Source: Owenia fusiformis (taxonomy: Eukaryota; Annelida; Polychaeta; Sabellida; Oweniidae). Taken from it: DNA of 64,000 nucleotides. The notes beneath the pieces are model-generated. The model was not told the origin of the DNA, did not search any database, and saw only the letters and a list, made by a program, of their open reading frames with translations. Every line of letters starts with the position of its first letter. The stretch's first letter is position 1. Location of the stretch: NCBI GenBank assembly GCA_903813345.2, contig CAIIXF020000006.1, forward strand, positions 24,683,936-24,747,935, written 5' to 3'. The position numbers and the translations under genes were made by a program. Of this stretch, positions 1-12,260 are shown one piece after another.

Positions 1-12
1 TTTAATAATATT

Positions 13-557
13 CACAGCAAAAAATGTGAATCAAACCACTGAATCCTGGAGTCAGGATTCATACAGGATTCATATGCACATATGAATCCTGTATGAATCC
101 TGCCTCCAGGATTCATACAGGATTCGCTGTTTAAATAGTTTATAAATGAATCCTGCCTTCAGGAATCATACAGGATTCATATGCAATATAGTTTACAAAT
201 GAATCCAGCCTTCAGGATTCGTACAGGATTCATATAGAAGGTAGTTTGCAAATGAATCCTGCCTTCAGGAATCATACAGGATTCATATGCAATATAGTTT
301 ACAAATGAATCCAGCCTTCGGGATTCGTACAGGATTCATATAGAAGGTAGTTTGCAAATGAATCCTGCCTTCAGGAATCATACAGGATTCATATGCAATA
401 TAGTTTACAAATGAATCCAGCCTTCAGGATTCGTACAGGATTCATATAGAAGGTAGTTTGCAAATGAATCCTGTAGCCAGGATTCAAGCAGGATTCATAT
501 GCAATATAGTTTACAAATGAATCCAGCCTTCAGGAATCATACAGGAATCAAACGAAA
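13..557 (+). repeat. Left inverted arm: 106-bp higher-order tandem array
   Basis: The array consists of roughly 53-bp subunits alternating between two types, one containing GCAATATAGTTTACAAATGA and one containing GAAGGTAGTTTGCAAATGA, giving a 106-bp dimeric period. For example, the same junction recurs at 248 and 354. Each subunit carries GAATCCTG and its inverse CAGGATTC, so every unit can fold into a small hairpin. The first 100 bp is a separate palindromic cap centred on CATATG. Confidence 0.85.
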
Positions 558-1660
558 ATTGGAATTGATGTGTATGTTTCTATTCTAACACTCACATTGG
601 CGTATCGCATATATTACGCCAAATGCGCACAGGCGTACCAAATGAATTCGAAAAATTTAATAAAAATGTGTAATTATTTAAAAGTTGTTCTGTGTGCTAA
701 TTTAAAATACATTGTTTTATTTATATTGTCTTCCCCGAATGGGTATATAAACTTTAAATATACATGTAGCCATGTTTATTGAAAAAAGGACATTGGTTTT
801 ATTCGGTCCGTTTTATTCTTATTGGTATTAACTCGCAAATGTCACTACTGGAAATGGTTTTGTGTGGCCATGGCAGGGCAAGAAGGGCCCCCGAGGGTCA
901 AAAGGGGCCGTTCTGTAAGATAACTTCTTCGGACGGGAGGTTTTTTACCACAGACTTACAGAAGTGGTGCCGTTAAAAGAGTTTCTTCTTGGAGAAGGTG
1001 CCGCCTAAATGAAACAAAGTGCAATGGCCATTGAGATCGATGCTGTCCCTGTCAGGAGATAATATCAGGCGATGTATATTTGATGATAAACAAACTTGGT
1101 GGGCCATCTTGCCCAATGGTTCTTCTTATCCTGGGTCTCTTACTCCGCTCCTACGCCCATTTCTCATTTCTTAATGCTAATATAGAATGCGTCACGTGTT
1201 ATGAAAGATTAGTAGGCCTCAATATTACAATTTGAACCCGATTTTGAAGCATCCTTCAAGATCGGTCCTTCACTGCTTTCATAGCAGCTCATGAATGTCA
1301 CAATGCAATGAATTACTCTTGGGCCGCAGGGATGATTTTGAAGCACCCCTGTAAGCCTTTAAATTACATTGAAATGATAGGCCCTAGGATAGATACGATC
1401 AATAATTCATTGGGAGTTCGATTTGGTATATTTGGTGTTTGCTTTGGAATAGCCTAATCCCGGGGGAATAATCACGAATCTCGCGAATCTACCCGGGGAA
1501 TCTACCTTACGTGAAAGTTAGTTAGCCTACATTCTATTGACAACGTAACATTCATTTGTCATCGTGACCTGCAGGTCATGCGAACCATCAACATGCAATG
1601 GTGTATGTTTACAAAAAACTGGAAATCAGGAGTTTTATTAAGACGGGACTTCCCCTTTTT

Positions 1661-1791
1661 ATGTCACCACCAAAAGTGGTCACATATTGTTAAAGTCTCC
1701 AACTTTTTTATGTACGGTGTTTAGCGTCTGGGGTCGGCGTTCAGCGTCTGTAACAAATGGCGGGTGGTGACATTTTTCATGTTTATGCCTT
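1661..1791 (+). mobile_element. GTCACCACC-family MITE copy
   Basis: The copy starts ATGTCACCACCAAAAGTGGT and ends near GGTGGTGACATTTTTCATG. Its inner part contains the recurrent GTCTGTAACAAATGGCGGG stretch. The same family recurs at least seven more times in this window. Confidence 0.7.
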
Positions 1792-2384
1792 GTTTAATAT
1801 TTAAGGCTCCAAATGAAATATGATATCTGATATCATCATGATGTTATTCTTATTATATTATTCTGTTTTGCAGGTGCCAATGAGTATGACACACAAGCAG
1901 TGACAATTGAGTTATAGCCCAGGGAGTTCAAGTTTATGCATCTTGCCTCAAGTAAAGTGTTAGTCCTTAAAGACAGGACTGTTGGGGAAATGGCACAGTT
2001 GCTTGATGCAAGAGTAAAACTTTGAAATAACCATAGATAATATTACAATAGATAAAAGTTTGGCATGCATTATTTTTTTTCGTTTCATTATTAGATTTGA
2101 GAGCAGGTAGACGTATACAGCAGTGCAGTGAATTATGTTTGTATTTTAAGAAGTTGTTTTTCAGGTGTGACCAGCGATGATTGCAGGCATGAATACACTT
2201 TAAATATATTTCCTAACATATTCCTTCAGTAAATACACCCGTTTGCATGTTTTAAATAAGCCGTAAATAAAATGTTTAAACTTTGTTAGCATGGTCTATA
2301 ATCTACAACGACCGTCAACCTGTTTAGGTTTTGATTTGTTTTGTTGAAATTAGATTAAGAAATTAATCTTTCAAATGTCACCAG

Positions 2385-2605
2385 CATGGGCGTAGCCAGG
2401 GGGGGTGCGATGGGTGCGATCGCACCCCCCCCCCATAACCTTTGAAAATATGACCATTGGATAGAGGTAGAAAAGAGCTTTAAAATGCTTTTTGTTTGAA
2501 GCTTCTAGCTCAATTTTGAAGGAAGTTGCATCAATTTTTGTAAAATTCAAAAGAAAACTTAATTTTTTGTGTTGCTTATGGCAAAATCGCACCCCCCCCC
2601 CCTGA
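2385..2605. repeat. GGGCGTAGCCAGG / poly-C bounded repeat
   Basis: The repeat begins with GGGCGTAGCCAGGGGGGG, followed by a GCGATGGGTGCGATCGCACC palindrome and a C-run. It ends with GCACCCCCCCCCC at about 2600. The GTAGCCAGG start is shared with the CAGGCCNGTAGCCAGG family at 38472 and 60018, suggesting a related but distinct short element. Confidence 0.5.
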
Positions 2606-4717
2606 CCGAAAACGAAAACTCTTTAGGGTTGAGGATTCACGTCGGTTTAAATTAGAATAATTCTTTACTATCTGGTTTTGTTTGCTTCATTGTGAAATGT
2701 TCATCGAATTGTTATTTTTCGAATCATTTCCATTTCGTTACATAAGTTATTTGGAATAAACTTAATTTCAGCTAAAATGCAGGGTAGTGCATGGCTGTTT
2801 TTGAAAATTTTTATTTTAACCTTTTGTTGCTTATCACCGTATTAATTATGAGCACAAGTTTTTATGTTTGTTTATTTGTTTTTATTTCTTATACAAGTAC
2901 AAGTAAGTTATACATTGCAAGTCACACCCGTAGCAAACCCTACATTGCCTTACAAAGTTAACATGAGCAGTTTCAAGAAACATTAGAATATGGGAGGGGT
3001 TCAAGAAGAGACCCGGTGTAAAAGGGTAGGAGGTCAAGACAGTATCTGTTGGAATGTTATATATTTCCCTATCCATTATATGATAGGCGTATGCATGAGT
3101 GGAGGGTTGTGGAAATAGGGCCTCGTGAGAGATACATGTACTTGACAGTCAGTAATTGTTTACACCCCCCCCCCTTCCTTGAAATGCTGAACTAATGTGC
3201 TTTTTGTTCATTTAAACAATACGAAATCAAAATTGATTAGTTTCCTAATTACAATAAAAACAAACGGCTGATTAGAAGATTACAGTGACTGTTTCCCGTC
3301 ATTACATAACAATGTTGAAGGTGGGCAAAGGAAATCGAGTCTGTATTGATCTAGTTAATAAGCATGATACGTGATTATAAACGTAGAGTAAAGGAAATGC
3401 CAGGATTTTTTTTTAGCATTCTCATTGTAATCAGAACTATGTGAATTTATACCATTCGCTTAGACATGGGCTAAAATTTTGATTCTTTTCAGCCTAATAT
3501 TCTATCCAACAGCATTAAATGATCAAACTCAATTATTTAGTAAAACTTCAATAAGGGATCACGTGAATTTCGATACAGCGGTAAATGAAAGTTTTATGCT
3601 TATTATGCGGGAACTATGAAATATTAGATTTAATTACCTAGGTACCGTATTCGAGGGGACATTTTATCCTTTTTAGATTTTATATCGATTTTGACATTTT
3701 TGGCCTCTGGCTATGAAATATGTCTCTGATATTTATGTATTTCCCGAAGGAAAATTGGACATTTGCGGGGCCTGATGCAAGACTAGTTATCTGTTTTCCT
3801 GGCTTGTTTGAAATGGATAAACTTTGTCGTATGTTTCAATGAAGCCCATGTGGGACTGTAGACCTAGAAATTCATATTTATATACTATAGATCGAGATAG
3901 AATAGTAATACAAAATATAGTATTCCAATTTCCAGTATCATAATAGACACCAACTTTTAAATCCTAGTAACAGATTTAGAATTCCTATTTTAAAATCAAG
4001 AGTCAGTTTAATCAGGAATTCATTGATCAAATGCGATCGAGATAGACTGGCGGACAGGATGAGCTGGGATGCAATCAGGAAGGCGCTCAGTTGTTTATAT
4101 TAATTATTGGGTCTTATAACACCTTAGTATAGTATACCCCTCCCTCCCAAATCACAACTTCGCAACCACCGTCAATTTTATAATCAAATCCCTTTCCCTC
4201 ACTAATGCAAATACATGAATAAATATAATATTGGAGTGAATTGCATGCGTTTCGAATGAAGTTATCTTTGTAGTACTAGTATTAATTTGTTCAAACAAGT
4301 TTACAGAAGATAAATGAAAGGGGACAAAGGGAAACACAGGGGCGTAGTCAACTTTCAGTCAGGGGGGATGCGATTGCCCCTTAAAATTCGATTTTCAGTC
4401 AGAATGGGGTGGGGGTGCGATTAGCAAGCCACAATATTTTTTTAAATAATAAATCAAAACAAAGCTTTTTTTAAATTATGAATGTAACATTTAAAGATTA
4501 GACTGCAGCTTCTTGAAAAGAAAGCAGAACGTGTCATCACCGCCAACATAGAGAGCAACGTGTACTAATTATAAGTATCTGAAAGATAACGCAAAAAAAC
4601 TTAATTATTAACTTTCAAGTCTTAACAATTTAACATGTAACTGTAACATGTAACTGTAACATAACACATATATCGCCTCGAGGGGTCATTTAGCTTGATG
4701 AATAACCCCTCTGGTAT

Positions 4718-4900
4718 TAGAGAGGTTTCGCACAATGGATTAACCTCAACTCGTTTAAGTGCTGTACCCTACGCGCAGAGGCCTAGAAATAAACTACAGA
4801 AGATGAAGCTCTCTTTTAATTAAGAAGTGAAGTCGAATGTAAAGGGTAATAAATCTGGTGAACACAACACATTGAGCCAAAAACTTGCGAAACCTCTCTA
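4718..4900. mobile_element. Small TIR element (183 bp)
   Basis: TAGAGAGGTTTCGCA at 4718 is matched by TGCGAAACCTCTCTA ending at 4900, a 15-bp perfect terminal inverted repeat. A separate short hairpin (GAGGGGTCATT / AATAACCCCTC, about 4680-4712) lies just upstream. The size and ends fit a MITE; TA may be the duplicated target, but it could equally be part of the repeat. Confidence 0.55.
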
Positions 4901-6944
4901 TAAACGCATTGTTGAACGCAAATGATCATGTGGATTCACTTAAATTCTGAATTATATTCAACTGTTTCTGTAAACTTCAACGAATGCATTTAATCCCATG
5001 ATGCGTTTCACTCCTATCTGGAGTCTGGGAGTGCAGACTTGCACCCCGGGACTTGCACCAACCCTTGCCCCTCTTCCACCCCGTGTCATCCTTGAGGTCC
5101 ATGCATAGCCAAACACTTCACATGCCTGTATCACCCCGTTAATGGAAACAACCTGTAAAAAATAAATATCATATTAAGCAAATGCCTTTTATGGCCAGGT
5201 GACCGAGACATCAAAGTGATATTGAGTAAGTTTCCTCCAACTCAAAACGTAATTATATAGATATAAATAACTCTCTTCATAAAATCTAAAGTTCACAATC
5301 CTTATCTAAATTGTGTATGGAACAAAACCAGAAGTCTGTTATATTATTAGTCTACAAAATGTCCGGTGACTTAGCTGTATGGAATTTTGAAATATAAAAA
5401 TTTTATTGTAGATATATAACATAAACACATCAACATAGAAAAATTCAATACAGTTATATTGTAACAATATTCATATTATATTAATATTAGAGGGACCAAA
5501 CACATTCGCTATTGCTAAGGTTTCTACGACTTTAACTGTCTTATAAGCATCTTGATCCATCAAGGTATTACAATATTGTATGACTGAAGGAATACACTGG
5601 TATGCTATGTCAGAGCATGAAATTACAATTACACTATGCTTAATAGGCGGCTTCATACTCCTTACGTCTCAAAATCTCTTAATTTTCAAATGGGAGTATA
5701 TCATTTTCGTGAGCGGGATTTGGCGGGACAATACGATTTTCTTTCAAAATCAAAAATATTCCAAGGTGTTATTCATCGGGAAGTAGTATCATGGGATAAA
5801 TTTAGATATATCATTGCATCCCACGACCGGTTTGATTATCAATACGCAATCAGCCTGGTACTGGTCAACAGTAATAAATAACAGACGCTAATAAGACACA
5901 GGATCCAATCAGGTTAATTATCGTCTTTTATTGTCTTAAGTCTCAGCGTACCTTGTAAGATAATCATTCCCGTTTGATTTTGTTTGAATCGAAATTAAAC
6001 GGAGGAGGGGGGGGTGAACATTTAAATCTTAATTTTATTCCTTACAATAGTTAAGAAAACAAACAAAAGACCATTCACTTATCCATCAATTTCCGTGCTC
6101 TGCGGATGCGTCTTTGCCTCTCTATGTTTGATTTTTATTTTCTTATCCCTCAGGAAAAAAACTAAAAATAGAAGGACATGTGATTTGATCGTATATCCTA
6201 TACCCCAAAGGTCTCAAAAGTTTTAAATTATTTTTGAAAAACCTCTACCACAGAAATAACACCGGAGGAGATGGAAATGACTTTGAGCCTTGCAAGTTAA
6301 TGTTTCAAAAGTACACAAGCGTTTGCGTGTATACTTCGCGTGGCTAAAGTTCTAAACTAACTGTCAAAACAAAACAAAGAATGCAATTTTATTGGCGATC
6401 ATGCACATGCTCTCTTCGAGAGCTTTACCATACTTAAGTCAATTATCAGCAAACTTTATGAATTAAAATCAATTGTAGGCTATATGGAATAAGCTAACTC
6501 CTGTTAAAGATTAGTATAGACAAAACACATAGATAGAACAAAAAGTCCTTTGAAAAGTATATCAAAATGAAAAATGGATAATAAATATTTCAAACATATA
6601 AATCCGCTTATTAAAGAATAACAATTAACACAACTGGGAAAAAATGTTCATGCCTTATAATCAGCCATATCGATGCAGATAAAACCGTCTAGATAGAACA
6701 AGTAACAATAACGAAAACAATTAGCAGATCCATGCCAATTAATTAATTATCGGACTTTGGATTTTTCTTAGTTTATACTCGCTTCAACAACTGCGCACCC
6801 CTCTCTTGTCAGTAAACACAGGTCGGAAGAAATCATCATGAGATTTTGACATTGTACTTTCATCAACTGTAACATAAAGACCGGCGTGTTATAATCTTGA
6901 CGACTCATTTAACCTGCCATATATTGCCCGTGTTGTCGTAATTT

Positions 6945-7082
6945 TCAAATTTGATAAACAATTTTCGAAACCGTATTTTTAGATGTACTTTTTCATGTAG
7001 ATTTCAAATTATGACATCACTTTGACTGAATTTTGAATATTTAATGACGTAAATCAAAATTATTTCTACTCGCATCTAGTCT
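6945..7082 (-). mobile_element. GATGCGAGTAG-family MITE, partial copy
   Basis: The copy ends in CTACTCGCATCTAG and contains TTTAATGACGTAAATCAAAA, both shared with the fuller copy at 53244-53645. The second terminus is missing. Confidence 0.6.
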
Positions 7083-9400
7083 ACCTTGTATTTCAAGGGG
7101 AATCTGTGAAACAGAATACAAATATTATACGATATATTAAGAAGGGAATGATAAAGTATGTAAAATTCCTGCTGAATATACAGTATGCATGTATGAATCT
7201 GGGAAATCTCTCGGTGTATCGAATGTTACGACGATCGGAACATTCACTGGTTTAATCCAGGAGGTTTAATCTCCCGACGTGATATACAGCAAGTACTCCC
7301 GGGCAAGTACAATCCTTTGGAATACCAAAGCGTTAGATAAAGTGAGACTCTAATAGATCAGAATGTCCCGACACGGAAATCAGAATGACAGAAATATAAT
7401 TTTGAATAATTTTGGGAGGTAGGGAATCGCACAATTTTGTAATTCCAATGCTGCCCTTTGTGTTTTATCAACGTTATACAACGATGCAAACAAAACAGAT
7501 CGTATTTAAATCTTATTCTAATTTTAATTCCTACATGAAATCTCAGCCCCCCCCCCCAAACACTAGTAACATTTTAAAGACTTTATCTAATTCAAACAAT
7601 CAAATCAAATCAAAATTAAAACATGCAAACAGGTATATCTGCTTATGGAGGAATATCCGAAGAAATGTGTGACGCTGGTTTTCAGTCCTTAATCGCCGCT
7701 TAATACCTGAAAAGCAACTTATCTGCTTATTATAAGTTATCAAATAATTTAACAATTAAACAGAAACAATGCATGCCAAACATTTATCTATAATTGTTAT
7801 ATTATGGTTATTTTATAGTTTGCACTTGTATCGAGCAACTGTGTATCGGGCTGTGTATACGGGCCCTTTCTCAAACCCAATATGGGATTTAACACGTCAC
7901 TTGAGGCAAGATTCATAAACTATATCTCCACGGGCTATAATTTGAAGAACGCCACTGACGGATCTGTCCCTTTTGGATGGGCCGTATTGTTCTTGTGTGT
8001 ATCTTACCCACGGGAACCTACAAAACAGATATAATTGCATTGTGAAAAGGAAGTCCCGTCTCTATAAAACTTCCTAGAATAAGATTCAAGCAGTGTAAAC
8101 ATCCATATTTGCAAAAATAACGATAAACCACTGTCATTAAGTAGTTGTAGTACCATATTCGTATAGCTTTTGGGAAAGACGATAAAACGCAAAATATGAT
8201 TGGAATATTTGCTGAAGTCTGGGATCGATGATCTGACAGAAAATTTAAGGAAGGCGTTGATCATGACTGAGCAAAATGAAAGAGCAAAGTAATAATAATT
8301 GCAATTTATGTTTATCATTTCAACTATTCCGAGTCAGAGAAATCAAGAATAAAAATGAAACTTTCCTTAGATATCTGTCGTATTGGCTTTACCGGGAAGG
8401 CTAGTTCTGGGGGGGGGGTAGCGCTTGTTTAAATTTTAAATTATTAAGATCAAAATGGTAAGGTCATATTGACGAATTTCCAAAATGACAAATTATTGTG
8501 CAGTGCGTTAAATTGGAATATCTTTTGATTCTTTTCCACTGGGGTACGCTAATATCCGATCTTAGTACTTCAATATTTTTGTTTGAAAGCAAGATCTTTA
8601 ATGTAAACATCCGCATTTCAATATATCCTGAGACTATCATAGAATAATTCTGTGAATCCCAAGCACAACCCATTACAATATCAGTCTATAAGTCAATCTG
8701 TATTACAACAAATGAATAATAATCCCGAAAACAGTTCAACTATATTTGGCTTTGACTTATTTGTTTGAGAGGGATACGAAATCTAGGAATAAAAGTCACC
8801 GACGGTCCAACTTCAACGAACAATCTACATGTACAGACTTATCTTACTAATTTAAATAATTATTTGTCCTCATCGTGATTTGCCCGTCTGATTATACAGG
8901 TTTTACTTTCAATTTAGCCTCACTCAGACACACAAATAAAATGTAAAATTATAACATCATATTATAAAAACATTATCCAACCTCGAATTAACACTAATGA
9001 ACACGATGTGATGACTTTGTTACTATCTATGAGGAACCATTAAACAATTATGAACGAAATCCAGATACGTACAGTTTATTCATGAATTTGGAATATAATG
9101 TCGCAATTCATTCTAAATATCTGTTAAATATCGAATCTCTTACATTACGAATCTCTTATTAAAATATATTCTATTTATACAATATTGTTTTTCCCGTCAT
9201 CCGTGATTTCCACATGTTGATTGTATTCTATTTTATCAAATGATCGGAAAGTAATACCATGAAATGAGTAGCATTAGACATGTTAGATTATACGCCCTTG
9301 AATTACACTTATAAACACGATGTGATGATTGTTTCATTTACTTAGAGGAACGCATTAACAGATTAATCAATTATGAACGAAATCCAGATACGTACGATGT

Positions 9401-10017
9401 AAGGATTCATATAGAAGGTAGTTTGCAAATGAATCCTGCCTTCAGGAAGGCAGGATTCATTTGTAAACTATATTGCATATGAATCCTGTATGATTCCTGG
9501 AGGCTGGATTCATTTGTAAACTATATTGCATATGAATCCTGTATGATTCCTGAAGGCAGGATTCATTTGCAAACTACCTTCTATATGAATCCTGTACGAA
9601 TCCTGAAGGCTGGATTCATTTGTAAACTATATTGCATATGAATCCTGTATGATTCCTGAAGGCAGGATTCATTTGCAAACTACCTTCTATATGAATCCTG
9701 TACGAATCCTGAAGGCTGGATTCATTTGTAAACTATATTGCATATGAATCCTGTATGATTCCTGAAGGCAGGATTCATTTGCAAACTACCTTCTATATGA
9801 ATCCTGTACGAATCCTGAAGGCTGGATTCATTTGTAAACTATATTGCATATGAATCCTGTATGATTCCTGAAGGCAGGATTCATTTGTAAACTATTTAAA
9901 CAGCGAATCCTGTATGAATCCTGGAGGCAGGATTCATACAGGATTCATATGTGCATATGAATCCTGTATGAATCCTGACTCCAGGATTCAGTGGTTTGAT
10001 TCACATTTTTTGCTGTG
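9401..10017 (-). repeat. Right inverted arm: 106-bp higher-order tandem array
   Basis: This is the reverse-complement counterpart of the left arm, with the same alternation of subunit types and the same terminal cap. At about 9403-9440 one subunit lies in left-arm orientation. The orientation then flips at the palindrome CCTTCAGGAAGG, so the array has an internal strand switch on its inner edge. Confidence 0.85.
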
Positions 10018-11720
10018 ATTGTGTGGAATTGGTTTAATTTGGACAAATCAATCGTGGATTTATCGGCCGTGCAAGAACTAATCATCTGCTGAAAAGAAAC
10101 ATTAAACTGAGGTATACTGGTATATGTGTGATGTTTTTCAAGTCAATTGCAAGTATTTACGAAATGCATGCCCAATCTCTCCATTACAATTCTTATTTTC
10201 TACAGTTTTTTGATGAACTAAAGCGATCGAAGATTTCATTAGAATTGAAAAGTGGTACGCCTCCCTTTCAATTTATTTGTAAGATAACCTAAAACATCGA
10301 AGAATTTACTTGTTAAACTATTCAACCTTTTTGAGCAAAACATGTAAAATTGCGACAATTCTTACGAAAAGTACTCTCAACTCGCCCATGTCCCTTTAAG
10401 TCCCTTTCATTGAGATTTAAGGAGGTTTTCAGCAAAAATGTACTTGTTCTCGATGTCGCAGCAAATATGTACGTTTTTGTGAAAAACCTCAAAATACATT
10501 ACGAAGAAAGGTACCTGGCCAATGGCTTATCAAAGTGAAAAGGCACTGGTCAGTATCTCAGCGAAGGTAACAGCCGTCACCTTCGCATCAAAGATGGCGG
10601 ACGGTAACTGTCGATATTTTTAGTTTTCATTGAATTAGACTACTTTGTAGTTGCCCTTATGTTTTGATATTTGAAATAAAGCCGTTGCCTTCGCATGATA
10701 CTGATCAGTGAAAGGGTTGTTACGATTCATGACGTAAAAACCTTTAAAAAACAATAATGGAACCTTTGAATTTCTTTGACATAAGGTGAAACCTTCACGA
10801 ATATGATTATAGGTCTATGACTAGAAAATGATCCAATTTAAAAGAGAATAGCATGGGAATACCCCGAGACTAAAAATCTGACAGTATAAGAAAAAATATG
10901 ACGTATACATGACGTATAAATATGATGATTATCGTATCATAACGGACAGAGGTGATACTCATCATGTTTAGTCGTAGGTGCTGTTAATTTAAAAACGACA
11001 TATTTCAATATAGTCCCAGACAGGAGGGCACAACCTCTTAGAGCGGTAGTGTATGCAGAAAAGTTTCATCTAAAGAGTCAATGCAGACTCTGTCATTTCT
11101 GTTTACCTAAGGCATACGTGGTAATATGCAGTTCGAAATGAATGGGATTCATTGATGAGTTCAGATACGAATACTTGCTAGAGATAGTGGTTCACATCCC
11201 TTCGTAAATCGACATACCAGTACAGAAAATTAATTAAAATACACTCTTTTATTCTTTCGTCGAATTTGGAAATCAATTGACCAATTCATGCTTAAATTTT
11301 TTCGCACTAATTTTAAAGTTCCTTGCTTTTTATTAGTCGTTTAATTTTAATTGTCCAGTCGCGGAACTTGGGAACATATTTTTTCGTGTTCAGGTGATTT
11401 AATTATGTATCGTCGTACGGTAAATATCCCGAGTAAATATTATGCGTTATTGAATTTATAATCCTATTCTGTGACTGGAGATCGCTAAATGGCTCAAATA
11501 AATCCAAACTTGTATCATATATTAGAAGTAATTTACAGACATTTATGTTTGATTCATCTAAATCTCAATCGTTTGTTATAATTGGAAGCAATCATTTCAA
11601 GGTTGATACAAGAGGTAAAGCTGTGTGTTAACACATGATTTGAGTAATGGGCAGTCGTATTAACAATTCCAGACGTTGTTTGATTGCACGAGGTAATAGG
11701 TCATTGATTGCAATAGAGGT
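10018..11720. other. Intergenic, nothing recognised
   Basis: AT-rich sequence right of the 10-kb element. The one 62-codon open frame (10350-10538) has no recognisable motif and no splice context. No RNA gene, repeat family or inverted structure was noticed. Confidence 0.5.
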
Positions 11721-12260
11721 ATTGTATCATCATGGCTTTGGTTTGATGTATTTGGATTTTGGAACACATACCGGAATCAAATACGTATTAATTTGAACAT
11801 TCTTTTGACATCTGGATCTGACTGTTAGACAATAAAATGACAAATATATGTTACTAAAAAAGACTCGATCGCTTCAAAGATTGTTTCAAAAGTAAAAGCT
11901 GTCATTCTAGTGAATCATATTGTTCTTCTGGGTACTGTATCATCATGGCATTGGTTAGATGTTTTGGGATTTTGAAACACATATCGATATCAAATATACC
12001 GGACGGGACAATAAAATCACAAAATATAAATTACCCAAAAGACACCACCTCGAATTTGGTTGTTTCTTCATGGCCTTGGTTTGACGTATTTTGATTTTAA
12101 AACACATAACGATATCAAATATTTATTAATTTGAACGTTCCTTTGCCATCTGCATACGACTGATGGACAATAAAATCACAAATATATATTACTCAAAAAG
12201 ACTTTGAATTGTATTTTTCAAAATAACGGCTGTCACTATGAAATACATTATTCTTCTGCA
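11721..12260 (+). repeat. Diverged tandem repeat, about 200-bp unit, three copies
   Basis: Copies start near 11721, 11935 and 12061. Each contains TCATGGCnTTGGTT, AACACATA, GGACAATAAAATCACAAA and a run like ACTCAAAAAGACT. The middle copy lacks a central piece, making it about 126 bp. There is no open frame through it. Confidence 0.7.

Larger units (their letters stand above)
558..9400. other. Interior of the 10-kb element, no gene seen
   Basis: Only short AT-rich open frames occur, with no recognisable domain on either strand. Recognisable contents are: a copy of the GTCACCACC short repeat (1661-1791), two poly-C-rich GGGCGTAGCCAGG-type repeats (about 2385-2605 and 4339-4430), a small TIR element (4718-4900), a fragment of the GATGCGAGTAG MITE (about 6945-7082) and a diverged tandem duplication of about 90 bp near the inner right end (about 8985-9090 and 9300-9400, spacing about 315 bp). 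The rest shows nothing I can name. Confidence 0.6.
13..10017. mobile_element. CACTA/EnSpm-like non-autonomous element, 10 kb
   Basis: The two ends are inverted copies of each other: the left starts CACAGCAAAAAATGTGAATC at 13, and the right ends with the reverse complement at 10017. The similarity runs through roughly 550 bp of arrayed repeats on each side. The outermost bases are CACAG...CTGTG and both are flanked by ATT (10-12 and 10018-10020). CACWG termini, a 3-bp duplication and subterminal repeats are the known signature of animal EnSpm/CACTA transposons; the assignment to that superfamily is inferred from this. No transposase-like reading frame is visible inside, so the copy is presumably mobilised in trans or is dead. 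The left flank is only 12 bases long, so the duplication cannot be tested further. Confidence 0.6.

Noticed and set aside
13-557. CRISPR array
   Set aside because: The repeats are contiguous higher-order satellite units without unique spacers, mirrored at 10 kb, in an animal genome.
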